A stretch of 64,000 nt of DNA from an uncultured Collinsella sp. (GTDB taxonomy: Bacteria > Actinomycetota > Coriobacteriia > Coriobacteriales > Coriobacteriaceae). The notes under the pieces were generated by a model that was not told the origin of the DNA, ran no database searches, and worked only from the letters and a program-made list of their open reading frames with translations. A program made the translations under genes and the position numbers. The stretch covers positions 78,962 through 142,961 of the forward strand of contig UQHW01000001.1 in assembly GCA_900540935.1 (NCBI GenBank). Direction: 5' to 3'. This document shows positions 16,057-25,291 of this stretch, piece by piece; within the stretch, counting starts at the first letter, position 1; every line of letters starts with the position of its first letter.

Positions 16057-16774
16057 GGGGAAGGTCCTCTCCCTCGGCCATACGGCCAAGCAGAATCGCG
16101 GTTACGGGACGCAAGTCCTCGGGCACCGTCACCTTAAGGTTATCGCGCGGGCTCTGGACGCAGCGGACGCGCCCACCCATGCGCTCGACCAGCGACGAAT
16201 CATCGGTGCCGATAAAGCCCTCGGCAATGGCTGCAGCGTGGGCGCGCTTCATAGCATCGACGCTAAAGATCTGCGGCGTCTGCGCAGCCCAATAAAGCTC
16301 ACGCGGCGGCGTCTCGACGATGTTATCGCCGTCGACGATCTTGAGTGTGTCGATCGCGGGCTGACCGCACACGACACCGTCGAGGGCGCGGTCGCCCACA
16401 AGCACGTCGATCGCGTGGTCGATGGCCTCGGTCGTAATGAGCGGACGAGCACCATCGTGAATGGCGACGTATTCAAAGCCCGCCGGAACCGCATGCACGC
16501 CGGCACGGGTGGAATCCTGGCGGGTATCGCCGGCATCGGCAAAGCTGATGGGCGTGTCATAGTCAAACGGGTCGATGGCCAGGCGGCGCATCTCGGCACG
16601 ACGCTCGGCAGGGCAAACCACGACGATGTGGCCGACCTTATCGCTCCGATCGAACGCGCGGATGGACCAGCTCATAAGCGGACGGCCCGCCACGTTAACG
16701 AGTTGCTTGCCACCGGGGTTACCAAAGCGCTGGCCGCTGCCACCGGCAACGACCACGGCGCATACGGGCGCCAT
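16046..16774 (-). CDS. ispD: 2-C-methyl-D-erythritol 4-phosphate cytidylyltransferase
   Basis: A 242-residue nucleotidyltransferase, third step of the MEP pathway. The CTP-binding VVAGGSGQRFGNPGGKQ loop and the IHDGARPLI motif are clear. Its ATG shares one base with the disA stop (TAATG) and its 3' end overlaps ispF. The disA-ispD-ispF order mirrors the Bacillus yacK-yacM-yacN region, without yacL. Confidence 0.96.
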   Translation of the reverse strand: MAPVCAVVVAGGSGQRFGNPGGKQLVNVAGRPLMSWSIRAFDRSDKVGHIVVVCPAERRAEMRRLAIDPFDYDTPISFADAGDTRQDSTRAGVHAVPAGFEYVAIHDGARPLITTEAIDHAIDVLVGDRALDGVVCGQPAIDTLKIVDGDNIVETPPRELYWAAQTPQIFSVDAMKRAHAAAIAEGFIGTDDSSLVERMGGRVRCVQSPRDNLKVTVPEDLRPVTAILLGRMAEGEDLPHVQ

Positions 16775-17841
16775 TATGCGTTCCCCTGTTTGGTGCCCTT
16801 CATGCGGTACAGCGAGTCCGCAAGAATGGCAGGGTTGTTAACGCCAAAGTCGCCCAGGCGCTCCGGATCCTCGCTGATGTCATCCATGAGCTCCTGCAGC
16901 GAGCCGTACTCGTCGACGATCTTCTCGGCCACGCCGTCGCGCACGACGGACACGCGCGAAAGCGTGCGCAGGCCCAGCGGCGTCATGACGGAGTCCTCGT
17001 CCAGGTCGTCATAGCCCAGAACCGCCGCCACATGCTGCGGGTCGGACAGGTCCTTAGGCGTCATGCGGCTCAGCTCGGCGCGAATCTTCTCGGCGTTTGC
17101 CTCGGAGGAATCGCTTGCGTAGTCGCGGATCATCAAGTCGTATTCGGTATCCATGCTGGAGCCCGCGAGCTGCTCGAGCTGCATCTGCACGAGCTTGCCC
17201 TGGTTACCCAGCTTGACGATGCAATCCTTAAGCTCGGTCTTTGCCTGTTGCATGATCTCGAAACTCGAGAAGATGCCGGTGATGTCGGCGAGCGTGACGT
17301 AGTCGTCGAGCTCAAGGGCCGTCAGGCGCAGCAAGGAGCGATCGAGCGACTGACGGGTAGTCTGGAGCGTGGCGACGAGCTGGTTGACCGAGCTCATGAT
17401 GGTGGTGACGGGCTGGATCTCGTAGCTCTTGCCGTGAACGTACACGTTGACGACGGCACGACGAGCCGAAACCGAGATCACGATGGCGTCAGTGAGCACC
17501 GACATGCGAGCGGCAGTACGGTGACGCATGCCCGTCTCACTCGTGGCGAGCGAGGGATCGGGATTGAGGTGGAAGTTGGCACGCAGGATCTGGGTGAGGT
17601 CGCCATCGATAACGATGGCACCGTCCATCTTGGAGAGCTCGAACAGGCGGTTCGAGGTAAACGAAATGTTGAGCGGGAAGCCGTCGTTACCGGCGGCGAG
17701 CACGTTTTCGGTGTCGCCGACGCAGATAAGGGCGCCCAGGTGACCGGCAATGATCATGTCGAGGGCGGTGCGGATCGGCTGACCGGGGGCAGTCAGGCGG
17801 ATGGCCTGTTCCATACGCTTTTGCAGCTCGTTCTTATCCAA
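16774..17841 (-). CDS. disA: DNA integrity scanning diadenylate cyclase
   Basis: A 355-residue octameric enzyme that makes c-di-AMP from two ATP and pauses at branched DNA. The DAC domain (about 1-145) has MDGAIVIDG and the RHRTAARMS motif; a helical linker and a C-terminal HhH DNA-binding region (LRTLSRVSVVRDGVAEKIV) follow. radA is not adjacent. First gene of the operon; no confident promoter was picked, and 17842-18002 shows no gene. Confidence 0.96.
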   Translation of the reverse strand: MDKNELQKRMEQAIRLTAPGQPIRTALDMIIAGHLGALICVGDTENVLAAGNDGFPLNISFTSNRLFELSKMDGAIVIDGDLTQILRANFHLNPDPSLATSETGMRHRTAARMSVLTDAIVISVSARRAVVNVYVHGKSYEIQPVTTIMSSVNQLVATLQTTRQSLDRSLLRLTALELDDYVTLADITGIFSSFEIMQQAKTELKDCIVKLGNQGKLVQMQLEQLAGSSMDTEYDLMIRDYASDSSEANAEKIRAELSRMTPKDLSDPQHVAAVLGYDDLDEDSVMTPLGLRTLSRVSVVRDGVAEKIVDEYGSLQELMDDISEDPERLGDFGVNNPAILADSLYRMKGTKQGNA

Positions 17842-18002
17842 GGCATCGCTCCCATCGTATACGCTCCATAAACGTCAATAAGTTTCTCACGGTTTGCCCC
17901 TGTGACGCCCGCAAAATCCGATGCTTACAGAATGAGCGAACACAGCTGAGAGCCCCAATCCAAATGAGCTGCTTATGTGGTAGCATCGGGATTCGCATAA
18001 AT

Positions 18003-18135
18003 GAGGGAGTAGTCGCGTGATCGGGTTCGCCTCCGGTGGCGCGGCAAGTCAACACACTGGCCGATGCGGCCTGGCTTGCCTTAATGAACGAGACTCGTGG
18101 CTGTGCGCGCAACGCGTACGCCACGAGTCTTTTTT
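18003..18135 (+). ncRNA. yybP-ykoY (Mn2+) riboswitch with terminator
   Basis: The leader of mntP carries the family signatures: GAGGGAGTAG at the 5' side, GCAAGTCAACA in the middle, and CTTGCCTTAATGAACGAGACT at the 3' side. The GACTCGTGGC/GCCACGAGTC hairpin (18092-18129) followed by six Ts is the expression platform: it uses the 3' end of the aptamer, so manganese binding should prevent termination. Known members of this family control manganese exporters, which fits the next gene. A promoter was not clearly identified. Confidence 0.85.
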
Positions 18136-18188
18136 GTTACTCCCCCAAGAGGTACACGCGGGCCCGCCCGCAGAGAGGGAGCCAGACT

Positions 18189-18767
18189 ATGGGACTCGCA
18201 GAGCTCGTGTTGCTCGCCGTTGGCCTTTCGATGGACGCCTTTGCCGTATCCATCTGCAAGGGCCTTGGCATGAAGAAGATCAACCTTAAGGTCGCCGTAG
18301 TGCTCGGCCTGTTCTTTGGCGGCTTCCAGGCAGGCATGCCCGTGATCGGATGGGCGCTTGGCAGTCAATTCATGAGCATCATCGGCCCCATCGACCACTG
18401 GATCGCCTTTATCCTTTTGGCCTTCATCGGCAGCAAAATGCTGTGGGAAGCCTTTACCGAAGACGAGGATGAAGACGACGGCAAGGATGCCGAGAAGATT
18501 GAACTGGGCGAGTACCTGATCCTCGCCATCGCCACCTCAATCGACGCCCTGGCCGTGGGCATCTCGTTTGCCGCGCTCTCGGTTGACATCGTGCCCGCTG
18601 TATCGCTTATCGGCGTCACAACGTTTATCTTCTCCGTCGCCGGCGTAGCGATCGGCCACACCTTTGGCGCGCGCTACGAAAAACCCGCCACCATCGTGGG
18701 TGGCGTCGTGCTCATCCTTATCGGCCTCAAGATCCTGCTGGAACACTTGGGTTTTTTGGTGCTGTAA
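18189..18767 (+). CDS. mntP: Manganese efflux pump MntP
   Basis: A 192-residue six-helix membrane exporter. Two homologous halves each carry the DAFAVSICKGL / DALAVGISFA motif with the metal-coordinating aspartates, separated by an acidic cytosolic loop (EDEDEDDGKDAEK). The start at 18189 follows GAGGGAG; the longer frame to 18036 would begin inside the riboswitch. Expression is predicted to be induced by manganese through the leader RNA. Confidence 0.95.
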   Translation: MGLAELVLLAVGLSMDAFAVSICKGLGMKKINLKVAVVLGLFFGGFQAGMPVIGWALGSQFMSIIGPIDHWIAFILLAFIGSKMLWEAFTEDEDEDDGKDAEKIELGEYLILAIATSIDALAVGISFAALSVDIVPAVSLIGVTTFIFSVAGVAIGHTFGARYEKPATIVGGVVLILIGLKILLEHLGFLVL

Positions 18768-18802
18768 AACACCCTTCAAAACTAAACGTCCGTATGAGGT
18801 CT

Positions 18803-18873
18803 CATGCAGAGTTTTGCATGGGCCTTTTCATGCAGACTTTTGCATGTCATACTAGGATGCAAAAGTCTGCATG
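18803..18873 (+). promoter_or_regulatory. Three HipB operators
   Basis: The 18-base motif CATGCAGAsTTTTGCATG occurs directly at 18803-18820 and 18829-18846 and inverted at 18856-18873. The first two start 26 bases apart and the third 27 bases later. They sit just before the hipB ribosome site, the expected position for autoregulation by the HTH antitoxin. Confidence 0.75.
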
Positions 18874-18885
18874 TTGGAGATCGCC

Positions 18886-19356
18886 ATGGATACCCTTCCC
18901 ATCACCACGCCGCGCCAAGCTGGCATCTATGTGCGTCAGGCACGCGAGTCGCAGGGAATCACCCGTGCGACCCTCGCTAAAAAAGCCGGTGTTTCGGAGC
19001 GTCTGCTCGCATCGCTCGAGCTAGGAGACGCCACCGGCATTCGACTCGACAAGCTGCTGACGATTTTCAATGCTCTTGGACTGGCACTCGCCGCTCAAGG
19101 GGATATCGGCGAAGCGAAAAACGAGCGACCAGTCGACGCCCCGCATGCCAATCCGCTGCCTCGCAGCATCCCCAGGCGCCATCACACTCAACGTCCTCAT
19201 CATCGCAACCGTCGTAGTACCCCCATTCCGGCTCTTGCAGATGCCCCCTTTACATCCGCACTCTACGACGAGGTCTTCGCCGATTTCGCCATGTCCAATC
19301 TCGGAGTCTCGATTGCCGCAAACGTATCTAACCAAACCAAGCCCGAAGGGAAATAG
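18886..19356 (+). CDS. HipB-like HTH antitoxin
   Basis: A 156-residue protein: an XRE-type helix-turn-helix at about 10-70 (AGIYVRQARESQGITRATLA, then KKAGVSERLLASLE) and a long, His/Arg/Pro-rich and then acidic tail. Pairing with hipA three bases downstream identifies it as the antitoxin. The start at 18886 has GGAGA just upstream; the ATG at 18871 lies within the third operator. The tail is longer than in E. coli HipB (88 residues) and ends with TKPEGK. Confidence 0.8.
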   Translation: MDTLPITTPRQAGIYVRQARESQGITRATLAKKAGVSERLLASLELGDATGIRLDKLLTIFNALGLALAAQGDIGEAKNERPVDAPHANPLPRSIPRRHHTQRPHHRNRRSTPIPALADAPFTSALYDEVFADFAMSNLGVSIAANVSNQTKPEGK

Positions 19357-19359
19357 CCA

Positions 19360-20664
19360 ATGGCCAGAACATCACTTCGGACCATTATTTGCGACGTACC
19401 TGCGGGAACGCTCACGCAAGATGAGAACGGTCTTATCAGCTTTACCTACGATCATGACTATGACGGGCCAGCCCTATCGACCAACGTACCCGTATCGAAT
19501 CGCACATACGGACAACAGGTCATGAATCCGTACCTGTTTGGCCTTCTACCCGACAGCGAGGACCAGCGAAAAGCGATTGCCGCCGAATTCGACGTTAGGC
19601 CCAACAATCCCGTTGCGTTGCTCAGCCATATCGGACTCGACTGTCCGGGCGGAGTGCAGTTTTGTGCCGAAGAAGATGCCGATGCCGTCCTGCATCGCGC
19701 TGGCGAATACCGCCCTATAGACGACCACGAAATTGCTCTCCGTCTCAAGTCGATCAGAGATGACCGCGATGCATCGTGGATGGGTCTAGATGAAAGTTGG
19801 TCGCTTGGAGGCAACCAGGGCAAATTCGCGCTCGCGTTCACAAACGGCCGCTGGTGCGAATGCATGGGCTCCTCGCCCACGACGCATATTTTCAAAAATG
19901 GCGTTATCGGATTTAAACTCGAGGCTCTCAATGAGTTTGTCTGCATGAAAAGCGCCCAGCGCGCCGGTATCGCAACGGCAAACGTCGAATATCGTATGTT
20001 TGAGGACGAACCTGCCCTCATTGTTGAGCGCTATGACCGCGTGAAAGTCGAAGACGGAACGATCAGGCGCCTACATCAAGAAGACCTCTGTCAGGCACTT
20101 GGGGTGATGCCCTCCCAAAAGTACACGGCAGACGGCGGCCCGACCACCCGCGACATTCAAGAGCTCCTCGTAAATACGAGCCACCATCAACTTAACCTAT
20201 ATCTGTTTACGCAGATACTGTTCTTCAACGCCATTATCGGCGCACCGGATGCGCATGCGAAAAACTATTCCCTGCTCCTTGGAAACGACGGCGCAGCCAT
20301 GATGGCTCGAATGTACGATGTCGCTTCGGGCTTGGCGTACGAGCGCATGCGCCGCCGGGCGCGCCTTGCCATGAGCGTTGGCGGCGAAAATCGTGTGGGG
20401 CGCATCGGTCCAGGCGCCATCCGCCGATACCACGGTATGGGCGACCCCGCGCTGGAGGCGGCGCTCACCGATGCCGGGCTATCCGAGAAGTTTTGCTTTG
20501 CGACCATGATGGACCTCGCCTACGAGGTGCCCATTTGCATGGAAGAGGTCATGGACGAATACGCCGACCTGCCCGGCATGGCGGACCTGCGCGAGCACAT
20601 GCTCGGCCCCGTCCGCGAAAACTGCCAGCGCACCCTCGACCTCATCAAGGCGGATATAGGCTAG
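19360..20664 (+). CDS. HipA-like serine/threonine kinase toxin
   Basis: A 434-residue toxin kinase. The N-subdomain is followed by the HipA kinase core: SLGGNQGKFALAF (ATP loop), ALIVERYDR, the catalytic IGAPDAHAKNYSLLL and the metal-binding MYDVASGLAY. In E. coli HipA phosphorylates GltX and causes persistence; the target here is not shown. It is intact, and its stop is followed by a shared terminator. Confidence 0.92.
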   Translation: MARTSLRTIICDVPAGTLTQDENGLISFTYDHDYDGPALSTNVPVSNRTYGQQVMNPYLFGLLPDSEDQRKAIAAEFDVRPNNPVALLSHIGLDCPGGVQFCAEEDADAVLHRAGEYRPIDDHEIALRLKSIRDDRDASWMGLDESWSLGGNQGKFALAFTNGRWCECMGSSPTTHIFKNGVIGFKLEALNEFVCMKSAQRAGIATANVEYRMFEDEPALIVERYDRVKVEDGTIRRLHQEDLCQALGVMPSQKYTADGGPTTRDIQELLVNTSHHQLNLYLFTQILFFNAIIGAPDAHAKNYSLLLGNDGAAMMARMYDVASGLAYERMRRRARLAMSVGGENRVGRIGPGAIRRYHGMGDPALEAALTDAGLSEKFCFATMMDLAYEVPICMEEVMDEYADLPGMADLREHMLGPVRENCQRTLDLIKADIG

Positions 20665-20694
20665 GTGTCCGTAATTTGCCATTTCCCAAAAGAA

Positions 20695-20735
20695 GAGAGG
20701 GGGCACCTGTCGCAAAAGACCGGGTGTCCCCTCTC
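20695..20735. terminator. Convergent terminator of hipA and pepD
   Basis: GAGAGGGGGCACCTG and CGGGTGTCCCCTCTC form a 15-bp stem with few mismatches. It lies between the convergent stops, 30 bases after hipA. Confidence 0.7.
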
Positions 20736-20790
20736 GTAATGTCATTTGCAATCCGCTAGCACGTGACTCGGACTGCTGCTAGCGCAATCT

Positions 20791-22248
20791 TTACGCAGCG
20801 AGGCGCTTGAGAACGTCGATGAGCAGCTCATAGAAGCGCTCGGCAGAAGCGAGCTCCATGCTCTCGTCCGGGGTGTGGACATCGGAGAGCGTCGGGCCCA
20901 CGGCGATGGCGTCCAGGCCGTGCAGGGCCTCGGCAAACAGGCCGCACTCAAGGCCGGCGTGAATGGACTCGATGCGCAGCTCGGAGCCAAAGAGCTCGCG
21001 ATAGCTCTCGACAAAGATGTCGCGGACCGGCGAATGCTCGGCATAGCTCCAGCCGGGATACTCGAACTCAAACTTGGCGTCGAAGCCCAAGACATCGGCC
21101 AGCGTCTGCAGGCGGTCCTTGAACTCGTTCTGCAGCGAAGTGATCGAGGAGCGCGGGGACAGCATGATCTTGACCTGGTCGTCAGAGGTGGCAACCACAC
21201 CGATGTTGGAGGAAACCTCGACGGAGCCGTCGGTGGCGACGTTGCGGCGAATCACGCCGTTAGGGGCAAGACGCAGGGCACGGATGAGGGCAAGCGCGGA
21301 CTTCTGGTCCATGGCCTCGACCTCGGCGTCGTCGGCAATCTCGACGGTGCAGGTAAAGCCGGGGTCGAAGACCTCGAGCTCGGCAGTGACGTCGGCGATG
21401 ATGCCCTTTGCGATCTCGGCCGCTGCCTCGGCGGCAGCGTGGTCGGCGTAAACCAGCTCGGCCTTGCACTCACGGTTGATGGCGTTGTCCTTAGTGCCGC
21501 CGTTAAAGCTGACGACGGCGGGCTCGCCGGCTACCATCAAGCGGTCGATGATGCGGGCCATGATGAGGTTGCCGTTGCCGCGCTCCAGGTTGATGTCGGA
21601 GCCGGAGTGACCGCCCAGCAGGCCGGAGATGTCGAGCGTAAGGGTGCTGCCGGTCTTGTGCTCGCGCACGATCGGGCAGGTGTAGGTAACGACGACGCCG
21701 CCGGCGCAGCTGACGGTGGCCACGCCCTCCTCCTCGGAATCGAGGTTGATCATGGTGCGGGCGCTGATCTGGGACTTGTCGAGCGTCTCAGCGCCAACCA
21801 GACCAGTCTCCTCGTCGGTGGTGAACACGCACTCGAGGGCCGGATGAGCAATCGAATCGTCGTTGAGCACGGTAAGCATCAGAGCGACAGCAATGCCGTT
21901 GTCGGCGCCCAGGGTAGTGCCGTTAGCGGTGAGGACGCCGTCCTTGACGACCAGGTCGATACCATCGGTCGTAAAGTCGTGCTCAACAGAGCCCAACTTG
22001 TCGCACACCATATCGATGTGGCCCTGCAGCATCACGGTCGGGGCATTCTCGGCACCGGCAGATGCGGGCTTGCGAATGATGACGTTGTAGACCTCGTCCT
22101 GATACACGTCGAGGCCGCGCTCCTTGGCAAACGCAACCAGGAAATCGCTGATGCCCTTCTCGTTGCCAGACCCACGGGGGATCGCGCTGACCTCCTCAAA
22201 GAAATGGAACAGCTGGGCGGGCTCGTAGCCGGTAATCTTGTAGTCCAT
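20791..22248 (-). CDS. pepD: Aminoacyl-histidine dipeptidase (M20C)
   Basis: A 485-residue cytoplasmic zinc dipeptidase with broad Xaa-His specificity. Catalytic motifs: GHIDMVC, LGADNGI, TTDEETGLVGA, and SGLLGGHSGSDI. The start at 22248 has AAGGAGG five bases upstream; the frame extending to 22278 has none. Its length fits the family. Monocistronic; the 22249-22405 stretch shows no gene. Confidence 0.95.
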   Translation of the reverse strand: MDYKITGYEPAQLFHFFEEVSAIPRGSGNEKGISDFLVAFAKERGLDVYQDEVYNVIIRKPASAGAENAPTVMLQGHIDMVCDKLGSVEHDFTTDGIDLVVKDGVLTANGTTLGADNGIAVALMLTVLNDDSIAHPALECVFTTDEETGLVGAETLDKSQISARTMINLDSEEEGVATVSCAGGVVVTYTCPIVREHKTGSTLTLDISGLLGGHSGSDINLERGNGNLIMARIIDRLMVAGEPAVVSFNGGTKDNAINRECKAELVYADHAAAEAAAEIAKGIIADVTAELEVFDPGFTCTVEIADDAEVEAMDQKSALALIRALRLAPNGVIRRNVATDGSVEVSSNIGVVATSDDQVKIMLSPRSSITSLQNEFKDRLQTLADVLGFDAKFEFEYPGWSYAEHSPVRDIFVESYRELFGSELRIESIHAGLECGLFAEALHGLDAIAVGPTLSDVHTPDESMELASAERFYELLIDVLKRLAA

Positions 22249-22405
22249 GGTGCCTCCTTGGCGCAACTGGTTAGACAATAAGACATGCGACTTGTATATT
22301 CCCAGACTTTACGTGCATAAACCAGTCGAAAACGCCGAGCGCCCTCGCATCATCGGCTAACGGTGGACCGTATAGCGTAACGGTCACAACTTCCGCAGCT
22401 CTACA

Positions 22406-22437
22406 AATCGAGGCGCCCTTTCCGGAGCACCTCGATT
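22406..22437 (-). terminator. Hairpin after clpC
   Basis: AATCGAGG pairs with CCTCGATT, with further GC pairing inside, 26 bases after the clpC stop. No T-run follows, so efficiency is uncertain. Confidence 0.5.
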
Positions 22438-22462
22438 GCGCGTATCAAATTGTCGCCACGCC

Positions 22463-25105
22463 CTACAGCGCGCCGGAACCGGCTTGCATCATGCCGCCGG
22501 GGCCCGAGGTCACGCCGCCGCTCACGGGCGCGGCGTTGCCGGTGTGCGGTACCGCCGGGGCGGTATCGCCACCAAGCGTGCCCGCCGGACGCGGTGCCGG
22601 GATCTCGCCCGTGCCGCGGCTAAAGACAAACTTGCCATCGGCCACGTCGCACAGGACGGTATCGCCCTCGCCCCACTCGCCAGCCAGCAGTTCCTCGGAC
22701 AGCGGATCCTCGATGAGCTTTTGGATGGCACGACGCAGCGGACGCGCGCCGTTGGTGAGGTCGGTACCCTCCGCCACAATCTTGTCGTAGGCCGCATCGG
22801 TAAGCTTGATGTTCATGCCGTTTGCGATCAGGCGCTGGCGCAGATCGTCCACCAGCAGGTGCGCAATCTTGGTCAGGTTCTCGCCCGAGAGCTTCTGGAA
22901 CACCACGATGTCGTCGATACGGTTGAGCAGCTCGGGGCGGAACAGGCGCTTGAGCTCGCCCATCGCGCGGCCGCGGATCTCACTCGAGGTGAGGCCCTGC
23001 TCGCCGGTGGTGCCAAAGCCAACGCTCGCATCCTGCGCGATCTCGCGGGCGCCCACGTTTGACGTCATGATGATCACCGTATTGCGGAAGTCGACCGTCT
23101 TGCCCTGGCTATCGGTCAGACGGCCCTCCTCCAACACCTGCAGCAGGATATTGAAGATGTCGGGGTGCGCCTTCTCGATCTCGTCGAACAGCACGACCGA
23201 GTACGGGTGACGGCGAACAGCCTTGGTGAGCTGGCCGCCCTCGTCGTGGCCCACATAGCCCGGGGGGCTACCGATGAGCTTGGAGACCTCGAACTCACTG
23301 CCAAACTCCGACATATCGAAGCTGATGAGCGCGTCCTTGCTGCCAAAGAGATACTCGGCGAGCGTCTTGGCGAGCTCGGTCTTGCCTGTGCCGGTGGGAC
23401 CAAGGAAGATAAAGCTGCCACCGGGACGACGCGGGTCCTTGAGCGGCGAGCGGCTGCGGCGCACGGCCTTGGCGACGGCCTCGACGGCCTCGTCCTGGCC
23501 GATAATGCGGGTCTTGAGCACGCTTTCGGTCTGCAGCAGGCGACGGCTCTCGCTCTCGGTGAGCGAGGAAACCGGCACGCCAGAGGTCACGGACACGATG
23601 TCGGCAATCTGACTCACGTCGATGGTGAGCGGGCTGGCGTCGAGCTCGGCGGTCCAGGCGGCCTTGGCCTCGGCGAGCTCAATCTCGGCGGCCTTCTGCT
23701 GCTCGGTGATCTCGGCGGCCTTGTTCATGTCGTCGCTCTCGGTGGCCTCCTGCGCGGCGGCCTTGAGCTCCTCTATGCGATGCTCGGCCTCGCGCACCGG
23801 CTCGGGCGCACGATTCGCGGCGATGCGAGCGCGGGCACCGGCCTCGTCGATGAGGTCGATGGCCTTATCGGGCAGGAAGCGATCCTGGATGTAGCGGTTG
23901 GAAAGGTTCGCGGCAGCCTCGATAGCGCCCTGCGTGTAGCGCACATGGTGGTGCTCCTCGTAGCGCGGCTTGAGCGCGGTCAGGATCTTGACCGTGTCCT
24001 CGACGCTCGGCTCCTCGACATCGATGGTCTGGAAGCGACGCTCGAAGGCTGGGTCCTTGGTGAGGTACTTGCGGAATTCCTCGGCCGTGGTGGCACCGAT
24101 GATCTGGAAAGCACCGCGCGCGAGCACGGGCTTGAGCATAGAGCTCGCGTCGATAGAACCCTCGGCAGAACCGGCACCGATGATGGTGTGCATCTCGTCA
24201 ATAAACAGGATGACGTCGTCAGCTTCGGTAGCCTCCTGGATCACGTTCTTGAGGCGCTCCTCGAACTCACCGCGATACTTGGCGCCCGCAACGAGGCCCG
24301 GCAGGTCGAGCGTCCAGATATTCTGGTTCATGAGGTTCTCGGGCACGTTGCCGGCTGCAATCTGCTGAGCCAGGCCCTCGACGATGGCCGTCTTGCCCAC
24401 GCCGGGGTCACCCAGGATAAGCGGGTTGTTCTTGGTGCGGCGCGAAAGGATCTCCATCATGCGCTGGACTTCCTTTTCGCGGCCAATCACGGGATCGAGC
24501 TCGCCGTCGCGCGCCTTTTGAGTGAGGTTGGTGGCGAACTGCTTGAGCGTATCGGTGCCGCTCCCCTTTTGCTGAGAGGCATCCGAGCCGCTAAAGAACG
24601 GCAGGCCCGCACCGGGACGCCCGGCACCGGCACCGGCGAGCGGACGCTTCTTGTCCTGGTCCTTGGCGGTGAGTTTCTCGATAGCCTTTTTGATGGAGGC
24701 GGACGACACGCCCAGGCGCATGAGGATGTCCATGGCCATGCCGTTGCCCTCTTCGACGATGCCGATCAGCAAGTGCTCGGTCGAAACGTAGGTCTGGTTG
24801 TTCTCGCGTGCCACGCGGAAGGAGCGCTCCATCACGCTGATGACGAGCGGCGTAAAGGCGAGCTTGGCAGCCTCGGTCTCCTCGCTGGGCTCGGGAACCG
24901 TGGTCTGGACCTCTTTGAGGGTATCCATGATGTCATCGTAGGAGATATCGAGCGAGCGCAGCGCCTCGGCAGCGATGCCCTCGTCCTCCTTGGCAAGTGC
25001 GAGCAGCAGGTGCTCGGTACCCACCTTATTTGAGTGAAGATCGAGCGCTTCTTGCTTGGCCATGGACATGACCTTGCGCGCGCGATCGGTAAAACGGTCT
25101 AACAT
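22463..25105 (-). CDS. clpC: ATP-dependent Clp protease ATP-binding subunit ClpC
   Basis: An 880-residue AAA+ unfoldase feeding ClpP. N-domain repeats (about 1-150), first AAA module with GDPGVGKTAIVEG, a short coiled-coil middle region (KAAAQEATESDDMNKAAEIT), second AAA module with GPTGTGKTELAKT, and sensor-2 GARPLRRAI are visible. The middle domain length argues for ClpC rather than ClpB. The usual ctsR-mcsA-mcsB partners are absent next to it. The Gly/Ala-rich C-terminus is atypical. Start at 25105 follows AAGAGGAA. Confidence 0.93.
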   Translation of the reverse strand: MLDRFTDRARKVMSMAKQEALDLHSNKVGTEHLLLALAKEDEGIAAEALRSLDISYDDIMDTLKEVQTTVPEPSEETEAAKLAFTPLVISVMERSFRVARENNQTYVSTEHLLIGIVEEGNGMAMDILMRLGVSSASIKKAIEKLTAKDQDKKRPLAGAGAGRPGAGLPFFSGSDASQQKGSGTDTLKQFATNLTQKARDGELDPVIGREKEVQRMMEILSRRTKNNPLILGDPGVGKTAIVEGLAQQIAAGNVPENLMNQNIWTLDLPGLVAGAKYRGEFEERLKNVIQEATEADDVILFIDEMHTIIGAGSAEGSIDASSMLKPVLARGAFQIIGATTAEEFRKYLTKDPAFERRFQTIDVEEPSVEDTVKILTALKPRYEEHHHVRYTQGAIEAAANLSNRYIQDRFLPDKAIDLIDEAGARARIAANRAPEPVREAEHRIEELKAAAQEATESDDMNKAAEITEQQKAAEIELAEAKAAWTAELDASPLTIDVSQIADIVSVTSGVPVSSLTESESRRLLQTESVLKTRIIGQDEAVEAVAKAVRRSRSPLKDPRRPGGSFIFLGPTGTGKTELAKTLAEYLFGSKDALISFDMSEFGSEFEVSKLIGSPPGYVGHDEGGQLTKAVRRHPYSVVLFDEIEKAHPDIFNILLQVLEEGRLTDSQGKTVDFRNTVIIMTSNVGAREIAQDASVGFGTTGEQGLTSSEIRGRAMGELKRLFRPELLNRIDDIVVFQKLSGENLTKIAHLLVDDLRQRLIANGMNIKLTDAAYDKIVAEGTDLTNGARPLRRAIQKLIEDPLSEELLAGEWGEGDTVLCDVADGKFVFSRGTGEIPAPRPAGTLGGDTAPAVPHTGNAAPVSGGVTSGPGGMMQAGSGAL

Positions 25106-25141
25106 GCTAGTTCCTCTTAGACGAGCTAGTTTTTTCAAACG

Positions 25142-25168
25142 CAAAGCGCCACTCGTGGCGGCGCTTTG
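25142..25168 (-). promoter_or_regulatory. 9-N9-9 inverted repeat in the clpC leader
   Basis: CAAAGCGCC, nine bases, GGCGCTTTG: a perfect inverted repeat 37 bases before the clpC start. The geometry equals that of the heat-shock CIRCE operator but the sequence differs, and it matches neither the HspR (HAIR) nor the ClgR consensus as I recall them. It may be an operator or an RNA hairpin. Confidence 0.5.
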
Positions 25169-25242
25169 GTCTCTTTACCCATATGGAGTATATGTTAACC
25201 GCTGGGGCCTTTTCCGCATGCAGCCATACGACAACGTCTACA

Positions 25243-25266
25243 AAAAAGGAATCGCCGGGTGCGGCG
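25243..25266 (-). terminator. Terminator of the DUF2798 gene
   Basis: CGCCG, a short loop and CGGCG are followed on the minus strand by ATTCCTTTTTTG. It starts 26 bases after the stop codon and lies before the clpC promoter region. The stem is short. Confidence 0.6.
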
Positions 25267-25291
25267 GGCGCTCTAGGTTAGAGGCTGTTGC

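Noticed and set aside
18036..18188. N-terminal extension of MntP
   Set aside because: The extra 51 codons would be translated from the riboswitch and terminator; ATG 18189 has a GAGGGAG site and family length.
25142..25168. True CIRCE (HrcA) operator at clpC
   Set aside because: The spacing fits but the arms do not match TTAGCACTC; listed only as an unidentified inverted repeat.
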